Assembly (NCBI RefSeq): GCF_039521365.1
Contig: NZ_BAAACF010000003.1
Location: forward strand, 1 to 64,000
Direction: 5' to 3'
Origin: Clostridium_AW malenominatum
Lineage (GTDB): Bacteria > Bacillota > Clostridia > Clostridiales > Clostridiaceae
DNA length: 64,000 nt
Made by a program: the position numbers and the translations under genes. Below the pieces are notes generated by a model that ran no database searches, had not been told where the DNA came from, and saw only the letters and a program-made list of their open reading frames with translations. Below, piece after piece: positions 51,552-60,857 of the stretch. Each line of letters starts with the position of its first letter. Within the stretch, counting starts at the first letter, position 1.

Positions 51552-54056
51552 CTATTTATGAAGGAGATTTATTAAAATTCTATAGGCACCAGGCACTAAA
51601 TTAGGAGTCTGACGATACCAAGCAAGGGATGAATAAGTGTAAGTACCCTTGCCATATTGAGTTGTAAGCAATGTACTGGTAAACTCAGCTTCTCCAGGGT
51701 CCCCAGTAGTTATAAGTTCTACATATCTATTATCCCAAATGGATGGATTATAAGCAGCTCTATCCTGAACCCAATTATCCCAATCTGCATCCATTATTTT
51801 ATTTGGGGCATTGAAAAATTTATGATCTGGCTTCAATAGTGTAACCTTTGAATTTTCATCGGTAACACGCCAATTCATTACAGGTGTCCCTATAGTTAAT
51901 GGATAAGGTGCCAATTCAGGCTTCCAGTTGTCTTCAGCTTTATTGTACTGAACTACCATATTCCCACCGTTTTTAACATATTCTAAAAGTCTATTATTAC
52001 TTCTTATTAAATCAGGTCTGGCAAGGTATGATCTAATTCCAACTAAAATTGTATCATACTGAGATAGATTTCCTGATTCCAAATCTTCTTTACTAAGGTT
52101 TGTTACATTCAAACCAATACCGCGGAGGAATTCATCCGTTTCATCAAAACCACTAGCTATATATCCCACCTTTAGATTCTTGTCAAATTTAAGATCAAAA
52201 GCTTGAATTTTCATCTCAGAGCTCTTAACAAAATAGGTACGACCTATATGTGGATATTCTACAATTTGAATTGATTCTTCACTTACCACAGAATCCCTAA
52301 CAGCTTTAGCCTTAATTTCATAAGTTCCATTTTTAACATTAGAAGAAGGTTTTACAACAAAATCAGCTACTTGAACCTCACCTTTTTTGCTAAATTCTAC
52401 AGCTGCTGATTTAGGTTCTACTGACCAATCCTTAGGTAAATCTAGATACACTGTAGCTTTACTAGAAGAAGAAGTGTAATTAGTTAAAGTTACTGTCACT
52501 GGAATTGCCTTACCTGGTTCTAAAGTATTCAATATAGTTGCTGATGGATTAGGCGATACTGAAAACTCTGGCAATACTGCAAAAAGTTTTTCAGATTTAA
52601 CTTTACATATAGCCTTTGAACCAAAATTTTCATAGGTTACTGTAGCTTTCATAATATTTTCTTCGTAGGGATGAAAGGTTTTTGCATCCTTTGGAACAGT
52701 TACACTAAATTCAAATACTGCTGTTTCACCGCTTTTCAAAACATTTTTCATGGAAGACTTAGTAGTTACTTTCCATTCACTTGGTAAATTTAACTGAGCA
52801 TTTAATTGTTTAATATCTAAATTACCACCGTTGTAAACCTTAACAGTAGTAATAACAGTCTGACCCCTAGTTACTTCAAAAGTTTGTGGGATAACCCTTA
52901 CTACTACAGAATTACTAATGCTACTAGCATTATGAAGTTGATTCCTTTTATTATTCAAACGATGTAAAAGATCATCCTTTAACTCTTTCTTTAAAGATGA
53001 TTCCTTTACCTTCTTTATGGTAAGTTCTACATCCCCTAGCATCTTGTGTACATTCTTATTAACTTCTTCGTAGCTTGGGAATGCTTTTTCTATAACTTCT
53101 ACATCCTTTTGAAGTTTTAAAAGAGCTTCTACAACTTCTCCAGAATTTTTATCTTTTTTAATTTCTTCTGCCAAATCTTTAAATGTGTAAGCTATGCCAC
53201 CAAAAAGATTATCCTTTCCTTTAGCTTCAGGTTTTAGTAGTGTGTAATATCTATAGGATGGCCCTTCTTCATAATTTCTACCCATTCCCTGACACTTGTG
53301 CATATATCGAGATTCTTCTCCTAGCTGCAAATATGATGCGCCATATATTTTGTCATAAGCTCCAACATCTATAGTTGTAGTATGCTTGTCCTTATTTCCA
53401 GGTTCATATAATTTCTTAGCCTTCCAAGTAGTTAAGCCTTCTTTAAAATGTTCTGGATATTTGGTAGGATCCTGAGCTAGTTCATAAGCCTTTTTTGTCA
53501 AAATATTTATAGCTTGATGATGACCATGAGTACTTCTTACATTTTCAAATGCAGGAAAAAGCACGTCAGGACGATATTTTCTTATACTTTTTACAAGACG
53601 CTCTAAAACTAAATCCTCGTCCCATTTTTTTAAAGTTTCTTCCCAGGTCTTTGAAAATCCAAAATCAATAAGTGGTTCCTTGATGTCTTGACGAAGAATT
53701 TCTAAATCTACATTTAATATTTTAGCTGCCTCTTCATATTCTCTAGTCCTAAGCACACTTAAAGCATCTTCTAATTCTGGTCCAATTTCATTTTGACCTC
53801 CCTGCCCCCTAGTGACAGAAACAATAGATGTGTCTACTCCCAAACCCAGAGAAGTGTAGGCTAAGAGCGCGCTGTGTTCATCATCAGGATGAGCACATAC
53901 ATTCATAACACTACTAACTGTGGTTAAAGGTTTTATAGCTTTCCAAAGTTCTACAATACCACGTTCTGCTTTAACTTTAGTAGGAGCAACAATTGACATC
54001 ATGATAATAGGTAATGTAACAATTGAAGCTATAAACTTGGCAAAAGATTTTGACAT
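51552..54056 (-). CDS. Secreted PIG-L deacetylase with NEW3-type and amidotransferase-like domains
   Basis: 834 residues with a signal peptide (to about residue 30). A PIG-L/LmbE domain (about 45-300) has CAHPDDEHSALL, RTREYEEAAKIL and the zinc His pair in RSTHGHHQA. Members remove acetyl groups from GlcNAc-type sugars. A helical linker (about 305-375) is followed by two NEW3/NPCBM-associated beta domains (about 385-490 and 500-600; EVTRGQTVITTVKVYNGGN). The C-terminal 200 residues look like a class I amidotransferase-like (ThuA/BPL_N) fold without an obvious nucleophile Cys. Likely acts on extracellular glycans. A TTAG palindrome lies in its promoter region. Confidence 0.85.
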   Translation of the reverse strand: MSKSFAKFIASIVTLPIIMMSIVAPTKVKAERGIVELWKAIKPLTTVSSVMNVCAHPDDEHSALLAYTSLGLGVDTSIVSVTRGQGGQNEIGPELEDALSVLRTREYEEAAKILNVDLEILRQDIKEPLIDFGFSKTWEETLKKWDEDLVLERLVKSIRKYRPDVLFPAFENVRSTHGHHQAINILTKKAYELAQDPTKYPEHFKEGLTTWKAKKLYEPGNKDKHTTTIDVGAYDKIYGASYLQLGEESRYMHKCQGMGRNYEEGPSYRYYTLLKPEAKGKDNLFGGIAYTFKDLAEEIKKDKNSGEVVEALLKLQKDVEVIEKAFPSYEEVNKNVHKMLGDVELTIKKVKESSLKKELKDDLLHRLNNKRNQLHNASSISNSVVVRVIPQTFEVTRGQTVITTVKVYNGGNLDIKQLNAQLNLPSEWKVTTKSSMKNVLKSGETAVFEFSVTVPKDAKTFHPYEENIMKATVTYENFGSKAICKVKSEKLFAVLPEFSVSPNPSATILNTLEPGKAIPVTVTLTNYTSSSSKATVYLDLPKDWSVEPKSAAVEFSKKGEVQVADFVVKPSSNVKNGTYEIKAKAVRDSVVSEESIQIVEYPHIGRTYFVKSSEMKIQAFDLKFDKNLKVGYIASGFDETDEFLRGIGLNVTNLSKEDLESGNLSQYDTILVGIRSYLARPDLIRSNNRLLEYVKNGGNMVVQYNKAEDNWKPELAPYPLTIGTPVMNWRVTDENSKVTLLKPDHKFFNAPNKIMDADWDNWVQDRAAYNPSIWDNRYVELITTGDPGEAEFTSTLLTTQYGKGTYTYSSLAWYRQTPNLVPGAYRILINLLHK

Positions 54057-54080
54057 AAGATATCCTCCTTATTTACAATT

Positions 54081-54113
54081 TTAGTTAGTTAGTTAATTAC
54101 ACTAACTAACTAA
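54081..54113. promoter_or_regulatory. TTAG-repeat palindrome upstream of the PIG-L gene
   Basis: TTAGTTAGTTAGT and ACTAACTAACTAA are perfect 13-nt inverted repeats around TAATTAC, each made of three TTAG units. It lies 25 nt before the start codon, where it could be an operator or a 5'-UTR hairpin. Confidence 0.6.
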
Positions 54114-54277
54114 TTATTTATATATATTCTATTAATTGTAAATAATTACTTTTATTTTAATTAAAATGCAAAAATAGGCATGGAACTTTTTAGCTTTCCA
54201 TGCCTACTAAAATTTATTTAATTGCTCTTATTTGTTTAATAACTTGTTCATAATCTTCTAATTATGAAGCTAGCTTG

Positions 54278-55351
54278 CTATTTCTTTATAGCAGGACCAG
54301 TCTCTGGAATATTTTCTGCTATACTTATATCAGCTTCATATAAAGAACCATCAGCAGTTGAGGAAATTAAGGACATCATAACCTCCATAAAAGTTTTTGT
54401 TAAATATCCTGAAGATTTTTGTCCAAGAGATTGCATATTCCCTCTCATTTCAACTAAAACACTTCCTGAACCTGCAATGCCATATGAATTTCTAGCTATA
54501 CCTTCATAAGCTCCACCATCATATAAGCTTACTTCTGCAAATCCATACTTCTCTAAATCACTATAAATAACAGAACACATCTTTTTAGATAATTCTACAG
54601 CTTCTGGCTTAGCTTTAGGATCTGTAGGCCAAAGTATTGAAGTTTTTATCATATTACCATTTTCTTCATTAATATATGTTCCTTGATGATGTAAGTCTAT
54701 TACCCATTCGGGCTTAATTTCTTTATATGCATTTAATACAGCTACAGCTTCTGGAACTGGATTTGTTGGGTAAGTTTTTCCTCCATCCTTTTTATAAAGA
54801 GGACTATCTTCCCAATTCTGCCAATGCCATCTGTTCATGTCATAACCAACACCTTCTACCGCATAGCTAACTTTAGGAGCTGTTGGATCTACATTGTATC
54901 TATGCTGTACTTCTGTTCCATCTACATTTACTCTAGGAATAATATAAACGGTTACTTCATTTAATATGTCTTTAACAGTTTTATTTCCCGTAGATAAGAA
55001 TTTTAGCACTTCTAATGCAGCTTCTGTTCCAAGGGGCTCATTTCCATGCTGTTGAGTTATGACCATAACACTTTTAGGTCCATTTCCAACTTTAGCTAGA
55101 TATATGTCTCTTCCCTGATTTGATTTACCGGCTACGGTTAGTTCCATAGCTCCCTTTGATGATTTTTCAATTTGTTTTAATGTTTTTGTTAATTCCTCAT
55201 AGTTATGTAAGCTACTTAAACTAACATTTTGTGTTTCAGTTATCCAAGGTCCATTTGGCTTTAATGGCTTCTCCCCTGCATAAATAGTAGCAGAGGTCGT
55301 GAGCACCATTGTTAAGCCTAAAGCAGTAATTATTGATATTTTCTTTTTCAT
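54278..55351 (-). CDS. Secreted M14-family zinc carboxypeptidase
   Basis: 357 residues from ATG 55351 behind AAGGGG; the frame runs 22 codons further but without a ribosome site. Signal peptide to about residue 24. The M14 catalytic set is present: TQQHGNEPLGTEA (His, Glu zinc ligands), RVNVDGTE, substrate Arg in YDMNRWHWQ, IDLHHQG (third ligand His) and LVEMRGN (catalytic Glu). The C-terminus is short without a wall anchor. Probably removes C-terminal residues of peptides outside the cell. Upstream of the PIG-L gene on the same strand. Confidence 0.9.
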   Translation of the reverse strand: MKKKISIITALGLTMVLTTSATIYAGEKPLKPNGPWITETQNVSLSSLHNYEELTKTLKQIEKSSKGAMELTVAGKSNQGRDIYLAKVGNGPKSVMVITQQHGNEPLGTEAALEVLKFLSTGNKTVKDILNEVTVYIIPRVNVDGTEVQHRYNVDPTAPKVSYAVEGVGYDMNRWHWQNWEDSPLYKKDGGKTYPTNPVPEAVAVLNAYKEIKPEWVIDLHHQGTYINEENGNMIKTSILWPTDPKAKPEAVELSKKMCSVIYSDLEKYGFAEVSLYDGGAYEGIARNSYGIAGSGSVLVEMRGNMQSLGQKSSGYLTKTFMEVMMSLISSTADGSLYEADISIAENIPETGPAIKK

Positions 55352-55808
55352 AACATTCCCCTTTCCCTTAATTATTACCTCTTTATTATAAGTCATAGTC
55401 AAATATTTTTTTGTCACAATATTGAAGTAATCACAAACATACTTTAGATAAAATACTTTATATTTTATAATCTCTCATTATTTTTTTACACTTCCTACAC
55501 TTAAATAGCATTAAAGTTACACTTTAAGACAATTTTACACCCCAACTATTTTATCTAATTAAAAAAGCTTTGTATAATATTAGATTCTATTATACAAAGC
55601 CTTTTAATATTTCAACTCTTCAAGATGACATACCTATCCCCTATAATAGAACAAAAATATCCTATACTATAGGACACTTTTCATCTCATATCCAATTTAA
55701 TGGGAAAATTAGGTTTAGGAAGAAGTAAAAATATTATTAATGATTTTGGTAAAATTTATGGGTATAATGGTAATATATTAAAAACTTTATATTTTAAGGA
55801 GGATAATT
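55352..55808. other. Long intergenic region between divergent M14 and degV genes
   Basis: 457 nt with no supported gene. It holds a stand-alone terminator-like hairpin (55562-55605) and a small palindrome CCTATACTATAGG near 55661-55673. A short AT-rich degV leader with AAGGAGG lies at the right end. The isolated hairpin may mark the end of an unannotated short transcript. Confidence 0.5.
55562..55605. terminator. Orphan terminator-like hairpin
   Basis: GCTTTGTATAATA (55567-55579) pairs perfectly with TATTATACAAAGC (55588-55600), flanked by AAAAA and CTTTT. A six-U tail follows on the minus strand. No annotated gene ends here. Confidence 0.6.
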
Positions 55809-56657
55809 ATGAGTAAAATTGCATTGATTACTGACAGTACCAGTGATTTAAATAAAGAAGACGTAGAAAAATATAATATTAAAGTACTTCCTTTAAGAGT
55901 TATATATAAAGATCGAGAGTATATGGATAGAGTAAATATTACTCCAAGTGAGGTATATGACAATCTTGTAAACGAAGTTCCTACCACTTCACTGCCTTCA
56001 ATGCTAGAAGTTAATAACTTGTTTTCAAAGCTAGAGGAGGAAGGGTATACCCATGCTATTGCCATTTGTATTTCTTCTGGTATTTCAGGAACATATAATA
56101 TGGTTAATATTGCAAGTGAAGATTATCCTACTATCAAAACCCATGTTTTTGATTCCAAATCTCTCACTATGGGTGAGGGTGCTATTGTAATTGAGTGTGG
56201 TAAAATGATTGCTTCTGGAAAAAGCTTTGAGGAAATAGTAGAGCTGCTTCCATCAATTCAAAGTAGAATTAAGGTTTATTATGTAGTGGAAACCCTAACC
56301 TACCTTATACAAGGAGGCAGAATAGGAAAGGTTGCTGGAACCGTTGGTGAACTTTTGCAACTAAAGCCAATTATCTCAATAAATGAAGAGGGTACTTATT
56401 ACACTTATTCAAAAGTTAGAGGAAGAAATAAAAGTATAGCCAAACTTGTAGAAATCGCAAATGAAGCCTTAGTAAAAGATAAATCAAAGATTTGGGTTTT
56501 ACATGGTGGCGCCCTGGAAGATGGGAAATCCCTATATGAGACTATCTCAAAGCTTCCAAATTTATCAGAAGTACACTTTGGTGATATAAGTCCTGTTCTA
56601 GGAGTTCATACGGGCCCAGGGTTATTGGGGATTGTTGTTATGAGAGATAATCAATGA
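55809..56657 (+). CDS. DegV-family fatty-acid-binding protein
   Basis: 282 residues. DegV (FakB-like) proteins carry a fatty acid for phosphorylation by FakA. ITDSTSDL at the start, VPTTSLPSM, ISSGISGTYN and the HxGP-type VHTGPGLLGIVV end are typical. No fakA is in the window. AAGGAGG precedes the ATG. Transcribed alone. Confidence 0.92.
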   Translation: MSKIALITDSTSDLNKEDVEKYNIKVLPLRVIYKDREYMDRVNITPSEVYDNLVNEVPTTSLPSMLEVNNLFSKLEEEGYTHAIAICISSGISGTYNMVNIASEDYPTIKTHVFDSKSLTMGEGAIVIECGKMIASGKSFEEIVELLPSIQSRIKVYYVVETLTYLIQGGRIGKVAGTVGELLQLKPIISINEEGTYYTYSKVRGRNKSIAKLVEIANEALVKDKSKIWVLHGGALEDGKSLYETISKLPNLSEVHFGDISPVLGVHTGPGLLGIVVMRDNQ

Positions 56658-56769
56658 GTTCTTTCTTGAAAGGCACATAATCTACGCACCATCCATTTTT
56701 ATAAGCATAATTCTATCATTCTCATAAAGTTTACACAGATTATTTTGTATCATTAATTAAACATATGAA

Positions 56770-56793
56770 AAAGCCGGCGTTTAAACCGGCTTT
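56770..56793 (-). terminator. Terminator after the second M14 gene
   Basis: AAAGCCGG / CCGGCTTT with an 8-nt loop; the minus tail is TTTCATATG, the plus tail CTTTTTA. A GC-rich stem is unusual in this AT-rich window. Confidence 0.75.
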
Positions 56794-56797
56794 CTTT

Positions 56798-58462
56798 TTA
56801 ATCCATATTAATTATATGTGTATCTAATTCAGTATTTTGCATATATCTATAAACTGGCACCTCTTGATTGATATCTACAGGGAATAAATTAAACTCTACA
56901 AAGCTATCTTGAGCATCTGGTTCTAATGCTAGAGAAATTAAGTTTGCATTAGCTTGATCCATTGTAAATACGTAGCTTCCTTTAGGGAATTTAACAAATT
57001 TATTGGAAACCGTTACCGTAACTCTATTTCTAAAATGTCCTTCATAGTAATTTACATCAACCTTTTTGTCTTTAACTTTGAAGCTTTCCACTGGCAATTC
57101 CACGTCGTTATTTAATTTCTTTACAGTAACTCCTGAATAAGATAATCTTTCAGCTACTTGGTGATAAGCTGGTGGAAGTATATATGCATTTGGTCTTACC
57201 CTTTCTAAAGTAACTACTCCTTCTGTAGAATCAAACCATTCTGCATCGATTTGAACCTTTTTATTAGTTTCTAAATCTATAACATCAAATTTAACTGAAT
57301 CCGCTTTTTTATTTAAACTTCCTAAAATAACCTTATCGCTCTCCTCTACCTTTTGTCCTAACTGAACTATTTTCTTTCTTGCATTGTCTACGGTATCTTT
57401 AACTGACTTAGCATTTTTTGCTGTAGTTCTTATTATATCTTGGCTGGCTAAAATGTGAACCATTACTCTTCTTTCAAAATTTTCCTTTCCTATACCTATT
57501 CCACGAGTTTCCAGTAGGAATGAGAAGGATGGCTGTAATCCATAGGCATTTCTTCCTATCTTAGCATCCGCTCCTGCTTCATATAAAGTAGCTTTTCCAT
57601 CCTTTACTGAGGAAGTATAGTAAGCAAAGCTGGCATAATCTTTAGATTTCATTTCTTTATGTACATTGTCAACAAATAGCTTGTTTGACATATCTCTTAG
57701 TTCCTGTGGAATATTTAAGTTTTTAGCAGAAGATATTAAAAGGTCATGAGCTGCTAAAGAACCCTTTTTGCCTATATTGTTAAAGGAATAATCTACGCCG
57801 TATTCGTGAGCATCCACTACAACTTCAGGCATGAATTTATTAAATGCCTTGTGTACCGCTATGGTTTCTGGAAGATCGAATTTTAAATGGTCACGATTAG
57901 AATCTATTAAAGTAGCTGTTTGTCTTTGGAAGTAGTATGAACCGTCTCCATTAAATCTTGGAACCATCACTACAGATACCTTGTCCAATACTTCAGTTCC
58001 CAAACCTCCAGAAGCTAGATTTTTTGCAACTGCAAGCATTGCTTCCCCTGCAGCTGGTTCATTTCCGTGAATTTGTCCTTGAAGCCAAACTATAGGTCTT
58101 CCAAGTTTTAATACGTCAGATGGCTTCTCATAACCTTCCTTAGTAAATACTAACATCGGTATTGGTCTTTTTTCTTGTGTATATCCTATTATAGAAACCT
58201 TCATATTCGACGATGTTTTTTGCATGTCATATATAAAATCCATCATTTCCTCATGGGAAGTAAAATCCGTCTTGCCAGCTTTAAAAGCTGGAGTTAAAAT
58301 TGTTCCTGCAGGTTTTTTGAAATAGTTTTGTATTATCTCCACTGGTTGTTTATAATAGTCCTCTGCTGCGTAAGGTGCTGCAAAAACCTTTACAGATGAA
58401 AGCAACATAACTGAAAGGGTTAAAGATGACACCACTTTCTTGAAAGTTTTTTTACTTAACAT
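56798..58462 (-). CDS. Secreted M14-family metallocarboxypeptidase with beta-rich C-terminus
   Basis: 554 residues with a signal peptide (to about 28). The M14 domain (about 60-350) shows QGQIHGNEPAAGEA (zinc His, Glu), MVPRFNGDGS, SNRDHLKF (substrate region), DAHEYGVDYS (zinc His) and LLETRGIGIG (catalytic Glu). The C-terminal 200 residues form a strand-rich domain not recognised further. It is more distantly related to the M14 at 54.3 kb. No wall anchor. Probably digests peptides or peptidoglycan stems outside the cell. Confidence 0.9.
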   Translation of the reverse strand: MLSKKTFKKVVSSLTLSVMLLSSVKVFAAPYAAEDYYKQPVEIIQNYFKKPAGTILTPAFKAGKTDFTSHEEMMDFIYDMQKTSSNMKVSIIGYTQEKRPIPMLVFTKEGYEKPSDVLKLGRPIVWLQGQIHGNEPAAGEAMLAVAKNLASGGLGTEVLDKVSVVMVPRFNGDGSYYFQRQTATLIDSNRDHLKFDLPETIAVHKAFNKFMPEVVVDAHEYGVDYSFNNIGKKGSLAAHDLLISSAKNLNIPQELRDMSNKLFVDNVHKEMKSKDYASFAYYTSSVKDGKATLYEAGADAKIGRNAYGLQPSFSFLLETRGIGIGKENFERRVMVHILASQDIIRTTAKNAKSVKDTVDNARKKIVQLGQKVEESDKVILGSLNKKADSVKFDVIDLETNKKVQIDAEWFDSTEGVVTLERVRPNAYILPPAYHQVAERLSYSGVTVKKLNNDVELPVESFKVKDKKVDVNYYEGHFRNRVTVTVSNKFVKFPKGSYVFTMDQANANLISLALEPDAQDSFVEFNLFPVDINQEVPVYRYMQNTELDTHIINMD

Positions 58463-58640
58463 TATATGTTCCCCCTTTTGAAATTATTACCATAATATTA
58501 TCATAATGTAATTTTATTCCATAGTCAACCTCCATTTTGTAACATAGTTTTATATAAAATTTGAATATGACTAGAAAATATTTATAAATATTGTATAATT
58601 ATTCTTATACTTAAAAGGTTTTACAAGGAGGATACTGGAA

Positions 58641-60746
58641 ATGACATCAATTAAACGTAAGCTAAAATTTAAAAAGAAAACTAATGCGAAGAGCATGAAA
58701 AGTAAATTAGTACTAATTATGCTTTCTCTAACTTTAAGTAGTTTAATGGTACTAAGCATATTTTCAGGCTATAATATTTTTTTAAATACTGAGGTAATAT
58801 TTACCAATAACATATCTGAAAATACTAAATTACTTGATTCTTATGTTCAACAACATATTTCTTCAATTAGCGATAATTTATTAACTTTTTCTTCATTACC
58901 TAGACTTAAAAATGTTAATTCAACTCTAAGCTCTTATACAAAAGTAACTAATGCTAGTGGAGAAATTAAACTAGAGCCTAAGACACCTTCTGAAAATGAT
59001 CTGCTTCAAGTGCTAAAAACCTTTGCCCTTAATAATAAAGGTGTAAGATCCATATTACTTGGTGCAGAAGAAAATATGGGTTATATTGAATATCCTTTAG
59101 GGATAAAATCTAATAATTATAACCCCATAACAGAGGATTGGTATCAAATAGCAAAATCTGATGTAAACAAAGTACATATACTAGATTCTTATATGAATTC
59201 CTATGGCGAAATTACTTCTACTTTAGTAAAAGCTATTAAAGATGATAATAATAAGTTAAAAGGCGTAGCCGCCTTTAACATAAATCTAGATAATTTAAAT
59301 AAAACCATAACAAATGTAAATATAGGGAAAACAGGCTTTACTGTTGTCGTAGATAAACAAGGCACAATAATAGCCCACCCTAAGAATACTGAACTTATTG
59401 GCAAACCTATAAGTAACTTAGAAATAGCTGAATTAGATGGAACTAACTTTAAAGAAAGAAAGATTTCTGCTAATGTTGACAATAAAAATTATGAAATATT
59501 TATTAGTACTTCTGCTGACCATGATTTAGGATGGAATTATATAAGTTTTATAGAAAAAGCTGAATTTACTTCTATGTTTTACTCAACTTTATTTAAAAAT
59601 ATAATAATACTTATGATTTGTGCTCTCATATGTATTTTAGTTTCTCTGTATATATCAAATAAAATTACTTTACCTTTAAAAGCCGTTGCTTCACATTTTC
59701 GCTCCTTAGGTAATGGAGACTTTACAGTAACCCTTAATCAAAAGTACATGGATATAGAAGATGAAATAGGAATAATGGCAAAATCAGCTAATGAAATGCA
59801 ACATTCTATTAAAGAAATTTTATTAAATGTACAGAATTCAGCGCAAAACTTAGATGAACAATCCCAGCACTTATTTAATTCTTCTGAGGGAATGCTAATG
59901 GTTACTTCAGACGTATCCGCTTCTATACAAAATGTATCTAAGGGATCTTCAGAGCAATCTACAGATTTAAATAAGGTAAATTCCTTAATGAATCGTTTTT
60001 CTGAAGACCTTAAAAATATTTTAGATGACATTAATGAAGTAGAGAATAGTTCTTCTTCAATAAATAATCTACTATCAAACAGCGATAATAAAATGAACAA
60101 TCTATCACAGTCTGTGGAATCAATAAATAGTAAGTTTAATAATTTAGTAACCACTATAAATACATTACATACTAATATAGATAAAATAACAGAAATTAAC
60201 GTATTCATAAATAACATTGCAGAACAAACAAACCTACTAGCCCTTAATGCCGCCATAGAAGCTGCAAGAGCTGGAGAACACGGAAGAAGCTTTGCTGTAG
60301 TAGCTGACGAGGTTAGAAAATTAGCTGAACAAAGCAAAGATTCATCAATACAAATTGCAAACATTGTAGAAATGGTTGCTGGACAATCCAGCGATATAAT
60401 TAGTGTATCTAACGAAGTTGAAAAAAATATGACTTACCAATTAGAAAATATAGACTTGGTTGTAAGCTCTTTTAAGGACATAAACGAAGACCTTAACAAA
60501 CTTATACCAAAGATTCACTCAGTTAGCGATTCTTCAATCAAAATAGATAAAGAAAGAGGTAACATAGTAACCTTCTTAGAAAATACATCGGCTATATCAG
60601 AAGAGATTGCTGCTTCCTCACAGGAAATTGCCGCTTCCTCAGAAGAAATGAATTCTTCAATTGAAAGGCTATCTGAATCTGCTGAAATATTAAAGGATAC
60701 TAGCCAAAATATAATTACAAAACTTAATGAATTTAAACTTAATTAG
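58641..60746 (+). CDS. Methyl-accepting chemotaxis protein with Cache sensor (2)
   Basis: 701 residues. A highly basic N-terminus (TSIKRKLKFKKKTNAK) precedes the first membrane helix (about 26-48). The dCache sensor (about 50-300; EDWYQIAKSDVNKVHILDSY) precedes the second helix (about 315-337), HAMP (338-395) and signalling helices with QTNLLALNAAIEAARAGEHG and FAVVADEVRKLAEQS. The C-terminal EIAASSQEIAASSEEM repeats are methylation-region-like. AGGAGG upstream. No clear SigD promoter. Confidence 0.95.
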   Translation: MTSIKRKLKFKKKTNAKSMKSKLVLIMLSLTLSSLMVLSIFSGYNIFLNTEVIFTNNISENTKLLDSYVQQHISSISDNLLTFSSLPRLKNVNSTLSSYTKVTNASGEIKLEPKTPSENDLLQVLKTFALNNKGVRSILLGAEENMGYIEYPLGIKSNNYNPITEDWYQIAKSDVNKVHILDSYMNSYGEITSTLVKAIKDDNNKLKGVAAFNINLDNLNKTITNVNIGKTGFTVVVDKQGTIIAHPKNTELIGKPISNLEIAELDGTNFKERKISANVDNKNYEIFISTSADHDLGWNYISFIEKAEFTSMFYSTLFKNIIILMICALICILVSLYISNKITLPLKAVASHFRSLGNGDFTVTLNQKYMDIEDEIGIMAKSANEMQHSIKEILLNVQNSAQNLDEQSQHLFNSSEGMLMVTSDVSASIQNVSKGSSEQSTDLNKVNSLMNRFSEDLKNILDDINEVENSSSSINNLLSNSDNKMNNLSQSVESINSKFNNLVTTINTLHTNIDKITEINVFINNIAEQTNLLALNAAIEAARAGEHGRSFAVVADEVRKLAEQSKDSSIQIANIVEMVAGQSSDIISVSNEVEKNMTYQLENIDLVVSSFKDINEDLNKLIPKIHSVSDSSIKIDKERGNIVTFLENTSAISEEIAASSQEIAASSEEMNSSIERLSESAEILKDTSQNIITKLNEFKLN

Positions 60747-60748
60747 TG

Positions 60749-60774
60749 AAAAGCTCTCCTAGGAGGGCTTTTTT
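60749..60774 (+). terminator. Terminator of the second chemoreceptor gene
   Basis: AAAGC-t-CTCC and GGAG-g-GCTTT stem with T6 tail, directly after the stop. Confidence 0.85.
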
Positions 60775-60857
60775 CATTTTATTTGTATCCATACATTTGA
60801 AGTATTCATAATTGTGTGACATAATAAAATATAGGTTTTAACGAAGGTGGAGATATT

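Noticed and set aside
57940..57955. Repeat-like ACCGTCTCC inside the second M14 gene
   Set aside because: It encodes the family motif NGDGS, which explains the sequence without a repeat insertion.
59738..60364. 208-residue antisense ORF opposite the second chemoreceptor
   Set aside because: It mirrors the conserved signalling domain in another frame and has no ribosome site.
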